NCBI RefSeq assembly: GCF_003751265.1
Contig: NZ_RJKN01000004.1
Coordinates: 248,001 to 312,000 of the forward strand
Direction of reading: 5' to 3'
Length of the DNA stretch: 64,000 bases
Source: Pseudokineococcus lusitanus
GTDB taxonomy: Bacteria > Actinomycetota > Actinomycetes > Actinomycetales > Quadrisphaeraceae
In this document: in pieces, positions 1 to 8,835 of the stretch
Layout of the letters: every line of letters begins with the position of its first letter
How positions within the stretch are numbered: position 1 is the first letter of the stretch
Position numbers and translations under genes: made by a program
The notes under the pieces: generated by a model
What the model was told of the DNA's origin: nothing
What the model saw: the letters and a program-made list of their open reading frames with translations, nothing else
Databases searched by the model: none

Positions 1-267
1 GACGGCCGCGGGGACGCCGGTGGCGCGCCCGGCCCCCAGCGCCGTGAAGGCCGCGGCGCGCTCGTCGGTGCGCACGTGGACGGCGAGGGAGCCGGCCCGC
101 TCCGCGTCGGCGAGCGCGTAGGCCAGCGGCGCCGAGCGCGAGCCGGGGCAGACGACGACGTGGCGGACGCCGCGGGCCACGAGCCCCGCGACGAGGGCGA
201 GCGCGCAGGCGCGCGCCGGCGGGAGGGCGGGCGTCGCGGGGGCGGGCGGGGCGGGCACGACGCCCAT
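1..267 (-). CDS. menD: MenD, 2-succinyl-5-enolpyruvyl-6-hydroxy-3-cyclohexene-1-carboxylate synthase (5' part only)
   Basis: The gene starts at the ATG at 267 and runs off the left edge, so only the first 89 residues are present. Residues 41-50 read [10 protein letters not shown] and 68-70 read DER, the ThDP-binding N-terminal signature of MenD, where the Glu is the conserved cofactor-activating residue. MenD joins 2-oxoglutarate to isochorismate in menaquinone synthesis. MenC and MenB lie close by and MenE and MenA a few kilobases on, which supports the call. The divergent AbrB-type gene starts 76 bp away, so both promoters share that gap. Confidence 0.9.
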   Translation of the reverse strand, partial: MGVVPAPPAPATPALPPARACALALVAGLVARGVRHVVVCPGSRSAPLAYALADAERAGSLAVHVRTDERAAAFTALGAGRATGVPAAV

Positions 268-343
268 CCTCCGCCAGCGGCCCGCCGCGGGCCGCGCCGG
301 ACGCCTGCGGGGCCGTCGGCCCGGCGGTGGCAGCATCGCGGCC

Positions 344-1561
344 GTGCGACGAGCGGGCGGCGGGCAGGGACGGCTGCGCCGCGCCGTCCGGGTCGTGCGG
401 TCGGTGCCCTGGTGGCGGTGGCTGGTCGTGGCCCTGCTCGCCGCGGCGGGCGGCACCGCGCTCGAGCTGCTCGGCGTCCCCGCGGGCGTGCTCTTCGCCG
501 GGCTGCTCGTCGGCATCGGCGTGGCGCTGTCCGGGCTGCCGGGGCCCTCGCCGCGGGGCCCGCACCGCGTGCCGCGGCCGCTCGACCTCGCCGCGCAGGC
601 GACCCTCGGCGTCGTCATCGGCAGCCTCGTCCAGCCGCGGACGCTCACCGAGGTGGCCGCCTCGTGGCTGCCCGTGCTCCTCGTCGTCGCCGCGACGCTG
701 GGCGTCAGCGTGGCCGCGGGCGTCGCCCTGGGCCGCCGCCGCGACGTCGGGCCCGTCACGGGCTCGCTGGCCCTCACGGCGGGCGGCGCGTCGGGGCTCG
801 TGTCGATGGCCGGCGAGCTGGGCGCCGACCAGCGGCTCGTCGCCGTCGTCCAGTACCTCCGCGTCCTCCTCGTCACGGCGACCCTGCCCGTCGTCCTCCT
901 CGTCACGGGGGCGGGCGGCGACGGCGCCGCCCGTGCGGCCGCCCCGCTCGACGACCCGGCGCCGTGGTGGGTGGGGCTGCTCCTCGTCGTCGTCGTGGGG
1001 ACCGCCGGCTCGGTGCTGGGCCGGCTGGCGCGGCTGCCCGCCGGAGCGCTGCTCGGGCCGCTCGTGCTGGCCGCGGTCGTGGGGGCCGCCGGCCTGTCGC
1101 GCGGCGCCGAGGTGCCCGTGGCGCTCGTCGACGTCGCGTACGCCGTCATCGGCCTCCAGGCCGGGCTGTCCGCGACGCGGGAGTCGCTGCGCGTCCTCCG
1201 GCGAGCCCTGCCGGCGGCCCTGCTGCTCACCGTCGCCGTCCTCGTCGCGTGCGCGGGGCTCGGCGTCGCCCTGTCGGCCGCGACCGGCGTCTCGCTGCTG
1301 GACGGCTACCTCGCGACGACGCCGGGAGGCCTGTGGGCCGTGCTGGCCGCGTCGCTGTCCGTCGGCTCCGACGTCACCTTCGTCCTCGCCGTGCAGGTCA
1401 TGCGGCTCCTCGTCGTCCTGCTCACCGCGCCCCTGCTGAGCCGGCTCCTCCGCCGGTACGCGACGCGGTCGCCAGCCGGCGCCACGCCCGGCCCAGCCGC
1501 TCCCGCCAGGCCGCGGCGACGTCCGCGCGGGCGGCGACGGCGTCGAGGCGCGCCGGGCTGA
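344..1561 (+). CDS. AbrB-family (PF05145-type) multi-pass membrane protein
   Basis: A 405-residue hydrophobic protein with about ten membrane segments from a GTG start. Two related halves are visible. Residues 31-62 and 211-250 are matching hydrophobic blocks, and [18 protein letters not shown] (145-162) and [11 protein letters not shown] (325-335) are the paired helix-breaking motifs of the AbrB / putative ammonia monooxygenase regulator family. These proteins are presumed transporters of unknown substrate. The last 45 or so residues are Arg/Pro/Ala-rich and lie antisense to the 3' end of menC, so the normal protein probably ends near residue 370 and the tail is read-through. The name AbrB here is unrelated to the DNA-binding AbrB. 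Confidence 0.75.
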   Translation: MRRAGGGQGRLRRAVRVVRSVPWWRWLVVALLAAAGGTALELLGVPAGVLFAGLLVGIGVALSGLPGPSPRGPHRVPRPLDLAAQATLGVVIGSLVQPRTLTEVAASWLPVLLVVAATLGVSVAAGVALGRRRDVGPVTGSLALTAGGASGLVSMAGELGADQRLVAVVQYLRVLLVTATLPVVLLVTGAGGDGAARAAAPLDDPAPWWVGLLLVVVVGTAGSVLGRLARLPAGALLGPLVLAAVVGAAGLSRGAEVPVALVDVAYAVIGLQAGLSATRESLRVLRRALPAALLLTVAVLVACAGLGVALSAATGVSLLDGYLATTPGGLWAVLAASLSVGSDVTFVLAVQVMRLLVVLLTAPLLSRLLRRYATRSPAGATPGPAAPARPRRRPRGRRRRRGAPG

Positions 1562-2585
1562 GGTCGGCCGTCGCGGCCGTGGCGGCCGCGACGTCGAGGG
1601 CCCCGTCGACGACGACGAGCGGCCCGGCCACGTCCGCCGCCAGGAGGCTGCCGGTCGCCAGGCCGCACGCGTGGGCCAGGTCCGGCAGGGCCGCGGCGGC
1701 GCGGACCCCGGCGGCGAGGCCGACGGACGTGTCGAGGGCGCTGGAGACGACCACGGGGACGCCGTGGTCGCGGCGCAGCACCTCGGCGAGCGCCAGCAGC
1801 CCCCGGGCCCCGCCCAGCGGCGGGACCTTGAGGACGGCGACGTCCGCCGCCCCGGCACGCACGACGGCGAGCGGGTCGGCCGCCCGGCGGATGCTCTCGT
1901 CCGCGGCGACGGGCACGTCGAGGCCGGCCGCGGCCAGCCGCGCCCGCAGGTCGACGAGACCGGCGACGTCGGCGCACGGCTGCTCGGCGTACTCCAGCGG
2001 CCCCTGCGCGGCGAGGGCCGCGAGGACGCGGGCGGCCCGCTCCGGCGACCAGCCGCCGTTCGCGTCGACGCGGACCCGGCCGCCCGGGCCGAGGGCCGAC
2101 CGCACGGCGGCCACCCTGTCGACGTCCTCGGCGTCCGCGCGGGCCGGCTCGACGCCGGGCTCGGCCACCTTGACCTTCGCGGTGCGCGCCCCGGGCACGC
2201 GGGCGACGACGTCCGCCACCTCCCCGGGCGCGAGCGCCGGCACGGTCGCGTTGACCGGGACGGCGGCCCGCACGGGGGCCGGCGGCCCGACCCACGCCGC
2301 CTCGAGCGCGGCGAGGAGCCACCAGGCCGCCTCGTCGTCGTCGTACTCGGCGAAGGGCGCCCACTCCGCCCAGCCGGCCGGCCCCCGCAGGAGGACGGCC
2401 TCCCGGGCCAGCAGGCCGCGGAAGCGGGTCCGCAGCGGGACGACGACGACGCGCGCCTCCCCCAGGACGTCGTCCTGCGCGGGCAGCGGCACGTCGGTAC
2501 CGGGCGGGGGCCACACGGCGGACGCGCGGCCGCCCGTCCAGGCGGTCCACGCCGAGGCGCCCGTCGGGGCCGTCGGGGAGGTCAC
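1422..2585 (-). CDS. menC: MenC, o-succinylbenzoate synthase
   Basis: An enolase-superfamily protein of 387 residues that dehydrates SHCHC to o-succinylbenzoate in menaquinone synthesis. The active site is complete: KVK at 137-139, the metal ligands Asp174 (VDANGG), Glu201 (EYAEQP) and Asp229 (AADES), and Lys253 (VLKVPP) on the other face. The ATG at 2585 lies 6 bp after the stop of the upstream CNNM/CBS gene, but homology-like sequence begins only near residue 40, so the in-frame GTG at codon 32 is a credible alternative start. The C-terminus overlaps the convergent AbrB-type gene by 140 bp. Confidence 0.9.
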   Translation of the reverse strand: MTSPTAPTGASAWTAWTGGRASAVWPPPGTDVPLPAQDDVLGEARVVVVPLRTRFRGLLAREAVLLRGPAGWAEWAPFAEYDDDEAAWWLLAALEAAWVGPPAPVRAAVPVNATVPALAPGEVADVVARVPGARTAKVKVAEPGVEPARADAEDVDRVAAVRSALGPGGRVRVDANGGWSPERAARVLAALAAQGPLEYAEQPCADVAGLVDLRARLAAAGLDVPVAADESIRRAADPLAVVRAGAADVAVLKVPPLGGARGLLALAEVLRRDHGVPVVVSSALDTSVGLAAGVRAAAALPDLAHACGLATGSLLAADVAGPLVVVDGALDVAAATAATADLSPARLDAVAARADVAAAWRERLGRAWRRLATASRTGGGAGSAGAR

Positions 2586-2591
2586 GACGGC

Positions 2592-3995
2592 TCAGCCGCG
2601 GCCGGGCCCGCCGTCGCCGTCGGCGGCCGCGCCGCGGGTGACGCCCGAGCGCAGGTCGCCGCTGCCGGCGCGGCCGGCCGGGTCGCCGCCGGGCCCCTCC
2701 GGCTCCTCCTCGACGGCCTCGACGCCGATGCGGTCGGCCCGGCGGCCGTCGAGGCGCAGGACGGTGAAGCGGTGGCCGAGGTCCTCGACGACGTCGCCCT
2801 CGCCCGGCAGCCGGCCGAGCCGGTCCATGACGAAGCCGGCGAGGGTCTCGAACGAGCCCTCGGGGAGCTGGACGCCGGTCTGGTCGAGCACCTCGTCGCG
2901 GTGCAGGAGGCCGGACAGCTCGACGTGGCCCACGACCTCGGGGGCCTCGACGTCGCGGCGGTCGTGCTCGTCCTCGATGTCGCCGACGAGCTCCTCCACG
3001 AGGTCCTCGAGCGTGACGATGCCGTCGGTGCCGCCGTACTCGTCGACGACGACGGCGATGTGGCGGCGGGTGCGGCGCATCTCCGACAGCGCCGGCAGGA
3101 CCGCCTGGTTCCCGGTGACCAGGCTCACCGGGCGCATGACGTCCTGGAGGCGGCCGGTCGACCTCTCGGGGTGGCGCAGCGCGGTGAGGACGTCGCGGAC
3201 GTGGACGAAGCCGATGACGTCGTCGACGCCCTCCCCCGTCACCGGGTAGCGGGAGTGCGGGCGGTGCTCGATCTCCTGCGCCGCCTCCTCGAGGGTCTTG
3301 GCGCCGTCGAGGAACTCGACCTCGGTGCGCGGCACCATCACCTCGGCGACCCGGCGGTCCGCGGCGGCGAAGACGTCGTCGAGCAGGCGGCGCTCGTCGT
3401 CGTCGAGGTCCTCGTGCGAGGAGACCATCTCCCGCAGCTCCTCCTCGCTGACCTCGTCGCGCTCGTCGTCGGGGTTCATGCCGAGGAGACGGACGACGAG
3501 GTTGGTGGACTTCCCGAGCAACCAGATGACCGGCGTCGCGAGCACGGCGATCTTCTCCAGCGCCGGGGCGACGAGGCGCGAGACGGCGTCGGGCCTCTGC
3601 AGCGCGATGCGCTTGGGCACGAGCTCGCCGAGGACGAGCGACACGTACGAGACGAGCGCCGTGATGACGACGAGGGAGACGGTCGTCGCGACGCCCTCCG
3701 GGACGCCCCAGCCGACGAGGACCGGCGTCAGCCGTGCCGCGATGGTCGCGCCGCCGTACGCGGAGGCGAAGAAGCCCGCCGCCGTGACGCCGATCTGGAC
3801 GGCGGACAGGAAGCGGTTGGTCGAGCCGCGGAGCCGCTCCACCGCCAGGGCGCCGCGCAGGTTCTGGCCGACCATCGCCTTGACCTGGCCGTCCCGGAGG
3901 GACACGAGGGCGAGCTCGGACATCGCGAAGACACCGCCCACGAGCACGAAGACGAGGACGAGCACGATCTCCCAGCCGAGCGACATGGTCACCAT
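2592..3995 (-). CDS. CNNM/CBS-domain membrane protein (HlyC/CorC family)
   Basis: This protein has an N-terminal DUF21/CNNM membrane domain with about four hydrophobic segments, a pair of CBS domains (around RVAEVMVPRTEVEF and HIAVVVDEYGGTDG), and a C-terminal CorC_HlyC domain near residues 335-410. Such proteins are linked to Mg2+ or other divalent cation export, although the older name is haemolysin. The open frame extends further upstream but those residues are low-complexity. The ATG at 3995 (or 3986, three codons on) directly precedes the first membrane helix. The last 40 residues are Gly/Asp-rich. The stop is 6 bp before menC. Confidence 0.85.
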   Translation of the reverse strand: MVTMSLGWEIVLVLVFVLVGGVFAMSELALVSLRDGQVKAMVGQNLRGALAVERLRGSTNRFLSAVQIGVTAAGFFASAYGGATIAARLTPVLVGWGVPEGVATTVSLVVITALVSYVSLVLGELVPKRIALQRPDAVSRLVAPALEKIAVLATPVIWLLGKSTNLVVRLLGMNPDDERDEVSEEELREMVSSHEDLDDDERRLLDDVFAAADRRVAEVMVPRTEVEFLDGAKTLEEAAQEIEHRPHSRYPVTGEGVDDVIGFVHVRDVLTALRHPERSTGRLQDVMRPVSLVTGNQAVLPALSEMRRTRRHIAVVVDEYGGTDGIVTLEDLVEELVGDIEDEHDRRDVEAPEVVGHVELSGLLHRDEVLDQTGVQLPEGSFETLAGFVMDRLGRLPGEGDVVEDLGHRFTVLRLDGRRADRIGVEAVEEEPEGPGGDPAGRAGSGDLRSGVTRGAAADGDGGPGRG

Positions 3996-4102
3996 GATCC
4001 TGGGCGCGCGGGCGCTCCGCGCACCGGCGCCCCCCGGAGGGGCCACGAGGGGGCGGTGGCGCACCCAGCGGAGGGGCGAGGACGGCGTGGCAGGGTCGGC
4101 CC

Positions 4103-5035
<933 letters not shown>

Positions 5036-5045
5036 GCCGCGCGGG

Positions 5046-5152
5046 CTGTGCGCCACGGACCGCGGTGCACCACGTCCCGGGGCACGACCTCGAGGTCGGT
5101 GCGTCGATCTGACGGTGGACCGTCGGGTCGGCGCACCGACCTCGGCGTCAGG
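5046..5152 (+). repeat. Island-flanking double-hairpin repeat, copy A
   Basis: About 105 bp sharing roughly four of five positions, by eye, with 12332-12435 in the same orientation. It holds two dyads. The first centres on GCGGTGCACCACG (5061-5073). The second has perfect 13-bp arms, CGAGGTCGGTGCG at 5091-5103 and CGCACCGACCTCG at 5132-5144, around an inner GACGG/CCGTC stem. It lies between the stops of menB (+) and the small gene at 5159 (-), so it may act as a two-way terminator. Confidence 0.7.
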
Positions 5153-5158
5153 CTGCTG

Positions 5159-5428
5159 TCAGTCGTTGCCGAAGCAGGGGACCAGCGCCCCGGCGTCCGC
5201 CGCGGTGAGGTACGCCTCGATGGCGTCCGGCAGTGTCGGGTGCTCCCCGCCGAAGGGACCCTCCACGCTCGCACGGAAGCCCGCCATCACCCGCATCGCG
5301 TCGTCCCGAGAGCCCGCCCACGCGCGGACGTGCATCCAGGTCGCGAGCCAGTCGGCGGCGCCGGGCAAGACCTCCGGCTCGGGCTCGTCAGCCATAGGGG
5401 GTGGGACCAGGCGGACGACGCGCGCCAT
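5159..5428 (-). CDS. Small hypothetical protein
   Basis: 89 residues, not recognised. It is Ala-rich with a Trp-containing stretch (WLATWMHVRAWAG, about 28-40) and ends PCFGND. A good Shine-Dalgarno (GAGGAG) lies 9 nt before the ATG. It is the last gene of the leftward run Uma2-like / this gene, 61 bp after the Uma2-like stop, and abuts repeat copy A. Its codon usage matches the host. It could be a partner of the Uma2-like gene but nothing in the sequence proves this. Confidence 0.5.
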   Translation of the reverse strand: MARVVRLVPPPMADEPEPEVLPGAADWLATWMHVRAWAGSRDDAMRVMAGFRASVEGPFGGEHPTLPDAIEAYLTAADAGALVPCFGND

Positions 5429-5489
5429 GCCGTTCTCCTCGCTCGCTCAGGTGTGTGACGACGGTCGGCAGAGGACGCGCCGCACCACC

Positions 5490-6059
5490 TCACGGCGGCG
5501 GCACCGGCCAGACGTCGCCCAGGGGGAGGGACAGGCCCGGGAGGACTTCGCCGCCGTCGAGGACGTCGTCGCCGCGCAGCACCCGAACGACGGCGCCGTC
5601 GTGGACGACGACGGTGCGCGCCTGCGGGTCGACGACCCACACGAGCCGGACGCCGGCATCCACCCACGCGAGCGCCTTCTGGGTGACCTCGCTGGACCGG
5701 TCGCCGGGGCTGACGACCTCGGCGACGAGGTCCGGGACGACGGGCGAGAAGCCGGCGACGTCCAGCCCGGCCACCCGCTCCGCGGCGACGAAGGCGACGT
5801 CGGGCGCCCGCACCGTGTCCGGCCGCTCGGCGAGGAGGAACCCCGTCTCGGCCGCCAGCACCTCGCCGGCGCTGGTCGCCTCGGCGTGGGCGCCGATGCG
5901 CAGGAGCAGTCGAGCCGCCGTCCGCCCGTTGCGCGCGCCCGCTGGTGTCATCGCGGTCAGGACCCCCTCGACGCGCTCGACGCGCTGCCCGTCGACCGAT
6001 CTCGCCAGGAGGTCGTCGGCGGTGACGAGCGCCACCTCGCGCACGGACGTTGCGGTCAT
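5490..6059 (-). CDS. Uma2-family (DUF820) PD-(D/E)XK nuclease-like protein
   Basis: 189 residues. The restriction-endonuclease-like core is visible as RAPDVAFVA (about 103-111), then VPDLVAEVVSPGDRSSEV (about 127-144) and a VWVVDPQARTVVVH strand pair, matching the Uma2/DUF820 layout in which Asp, Glu and a later Lys form the metal site. The cellular role of this family is unclear, although it is abundant in cyanobacteria and actinobacteria. The gene has its own leaderless-type promoter and lies just downstream of the restriction-modification pair on the same strand. Confidence 0.75.
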   Translation of the reverse strand: MTATSVREVALVTADDLLARSVDGQRVERVEGVLTAMTPAGARNGRTAARLLLRIGAHAEATSAGEVLAAETGFLLAERPDTVRAPDVAFVAAERVAGLDVAGFSPVVPDLVAEVVSPGDRSSEVTQKALAWVDAGVRLVWVVDPQARTVVVHDGAVVRVLRGDDVLDGGEVLPGLSLPLGDVWPVPPP

Positions 6060-6065
6060 GACCCG

Positions 6066-6071
6066 ACGGTA
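6066..6071 (-). promoter_or_regulatory. -10 hexamer of the Uma2-like gene (leaderless type)
   Basis: TACCGT on the minus strand ends exactly 6 nt before the ATG at 6059, so transcription would begin at or next to the start codon. Confidence 0.5.
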
Positions 6072-6108
6072 GACCTGCAGCCCGCGGGCCGGGGGTGCCC
6101 GAGGACTC

Positions 6109-8835
6109 TCAGACCACCGGGAGGACGGTGAGCACCTCGTCGCCGTAGTCGTTGATCGCCTTGACGGCGATACGCCCCGTAGAGGGCACCGCGAAGGGCC
6201 GCGAACGGGTGCTGTGCAACGACTCCCACGCGGCCTCGTCGACGTCGGCCTTCAGCGCTCGCTTGAGCCGTGCGTACGGGTCGCCCGCGCCGCAGAAGTA
6301 GGCGTGCCGGACGAAGAACGACTCACCGTCGTAGTCGGTGTCGACCATCCACAGCGCGATGGAGTCCGGCTCGTCGGACCGCACCTCCCCCGTGGTCGGG
6401 TTGTAGACGTCGACGCCGCGGATCTCGACGACGACCTGGTCGGCGTCCCGCTCGACGACGATGTCGGGCTCCCCGAAGACCGTGAAGAGGTTGCCTGCCC
6501 CCGTCTTCTTGAGCAGCTCGTCGCCCATCGCGAGGTCGGTGTTCATCCGCACCAGGAGGATGGGCAGCCGGCCGAGGCGCCGCTCGGCCGCGACGGTGGC
6601 GAAGTCGCTGCCCTCGCTGGGCCGGAACTCGTCGACCGTCCCCAGCGTGCCGGCGTCGAAGGAGAAGCCGAGGACGAGCAGGAGGTCGTGCCCGGCCCCC
6701 TGCAGCGCCTCGCGCGCCGCCTGCTTGACGAGGTCGGGGCTCACGGTGCCGTACTCGGGCCCGAGGGCGACGGCGATGCGCTGCGGCGTCTCGTCCTCGG
6801 CGTCCCGGCGCGTGCCCACGGCCTGGACGGCCACGCCGGGGTGCGGCTCGAGGCTGTCGAAGACCAGCCGCTCGTCCCGGCGTCCGTTCTGGACACCGGC
6901 GGTCCGCAGGTTGTCGAGGACCGTCCGCTCGTACGTCGGCCGGTCGTCGACGACGTCGGCCCCCGCGTCGGGCGACTCCTCCGACGCCGGCTTCTCGTCC
7001 ATCTCGGTGTCGAAGGAGACCGACCGGTGCGGGGAGAGCGACTCGACGGTGAAGCGCCCGGCCACCCGGACCCGCTTCAGGTCGGTGTACGGCCGGTCGT
7101 AGAGCGTCTCGCTCTCGGCGTGCCGGGCGATGGCCGCGTCGATCTCCGCCCGCGACATGCCCTCGCGGATGTCCGGGTTGTTGGCGATCGACTTCAGCGT
7201 GACGTGCGGGACGCGCTCGTAGACGAAGCCCTGACGCAGGTCACCGGTGGACGGCGTCGCGGGCACCCGCTCGCCGGTGAGCTCGGCCTCCTTGGCCCGA
7301 CCCGCGGGCGAGTCGGCGAGGAGGTAGTACGGGTACTGAGCGCTCATGATCCGCTGCCGGGCAAGTGCCAGCGCGACACGCGAGGTGTCGATAGTGATCC
7401 ACCTGCGACCCCAGTGCTCGGCTACCACCGCCGTCGTTCCAGAACCACACGTGGGGTCAAGCACTAGATCACCAGGATCGGTGAACATAAGCAAGCAGCG
7501 CTGGACCACCTTCTGCCCTGTCTGAACCACGTAAACCTGAGGTTCCGTGAAACTACCAGTCCCCGTGTCAAGCCAGACATTATCCAAAGGGGTGGTTGGG
7601 TTGTCTGATGCCAAAAGGACGCTCGCCAGTGACTTTCCGGACACTTTGATTCGCCCCACCCTTGCCAACACGTCCATGGCGCCGCCGGGCGACGGGTCAT
7701 ACTTCCAGTGATTGTTACCAGGCACCGAGAACGACCGACCGGCGAACTCGTAGGGGCTACTGCGCGCCGTTTGGAGATCCTGTGAGAGCAGGGGCCCGAG
7801 CCGACCGATTTGCCAGCCCGTAGGGAGAGGGTCGCGACCTGTCATCTCATCAGGAGTCATACGTCGATGGTGAGAGAGATCAGGTGAGAAAATCTGCGTG
7901 TAGTTCTTCGCGCCCCTCTCACCCGGTCGCTTCGCAGCCAACAAGCGCCGCATCTTATGAACCGATGGCGACTTGGCGAATATGAGCAAGTAGTCTACAA
8001 CAGAGGGCATTCCAGTGGCGTTCTGGCTACTTGTCTTATTGAAAACGATGCTACCCAGGTACCCATCGGCACCGAAGACTTCTTCCGCCACCAGACGGAC
8101 CGTGTGCGCATTGCGCTCACCGATCTGCACCACCAGCGTGCCACTATCCGTAAGCAGTTCCCTCGCGACAGCGAAGCGATCACGCAGGTAGTTCAGGTAG
8201 GAGTGGATACCGTGCTCCCACGTGTCGCGGAAGGCCTTGATCTGTTCGACTTGCCTACTCACATCCGAGAGACGGTCCCGCACCTCCCGACTGCCCGCAC
8301 GAGTCTGCCAATTGGACGAAAATTCGATGCCCTACGGCGGGTCCATGTAGACGCACTGGACTTGTCCGCGCAGGTCTTCGCGCTCGGCGAGGGAGGCCAT
8401 GACCTCAAGTGCGTCCCCGAGGATCATGCGGTTCGACCAGTTGGCCTCATGCCGGTAGTACTCGACGGCCTCGAAGCCCTCAAGCCCGTCGAAGTCGTCG
8501 AAGTCGTCGAAAAGCGAGGCCGCTTCCTCGGCCGCCGGTGCCGTCGAGGCGCGCCGCAGGTCTTCCACGAGGGCCCGGGGGTCGACCTTCTCCTGGATGT
8601 AGAGCGGTGGAGCCTGCACCTCGAGGCGGTCGTCCTGCGCGTCCTTGCCGCGCCACACGAGCTGAGGATCCAGCGCGACGTCGCGCTCGACGCCGAGGAC
8701 GCGCGGTGCCTGCACGGACTCGTCGACGAAGTCGCGACCGTCCGCGGTGGGGATGTTCGACCGCTTGGCGGCGTGGTCGAAAGACTCGATGGGCACGGGC
8801 CCGGCCGGCGTGTCAGTGGTTCGGCGCGGCGGCAT
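6109..8835 (-). pseudogene. Site-specific DNA methyltransferase (type III Mod-like), interrupted by TAG in its DPPY motif
   Basis: A single reading frame runs from the ATG at 8835 to the stop at 6109 (908 residues) with one internal stop, TAG at 8332-8334, exactly where the Tyr codon of the catalytic DPPY motif should be: VYMDPP-stop-GIEFSSNW. A GTG at 8283 could restart translation, but that product would lack the motif. Further on the frame has LDPTCGSGTTAVVA (about 7430-7470), the SAM-binding motif I, so the order is motif IV, recognition region, motif I, as in beta-class N6-adenine or N4-cytosine enzymes. The ATG overlaps the helicase gene stop by 23 nt. Bases about 7385-8335 are much lower in GC than both ends. 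Either the gene is dead, or Tyr insertion at an amber codon would be needed. Confidence 0.85.

Noticed and set aside
76-3249. Long Arg/Ala-rich frame on the plus strand
   Set aside because: It is antisense to menD, menC and the CNNM/CBS gene and mirrors their codon bias; such GC-driven open frames recur throughout the window.
5490-6059. Uma2-like protein as a homing or IS-associated nuclease
   Set aside because: No terminal repeats or target duplication flank it; it shares the island with the restriction genes but has its own promoter.
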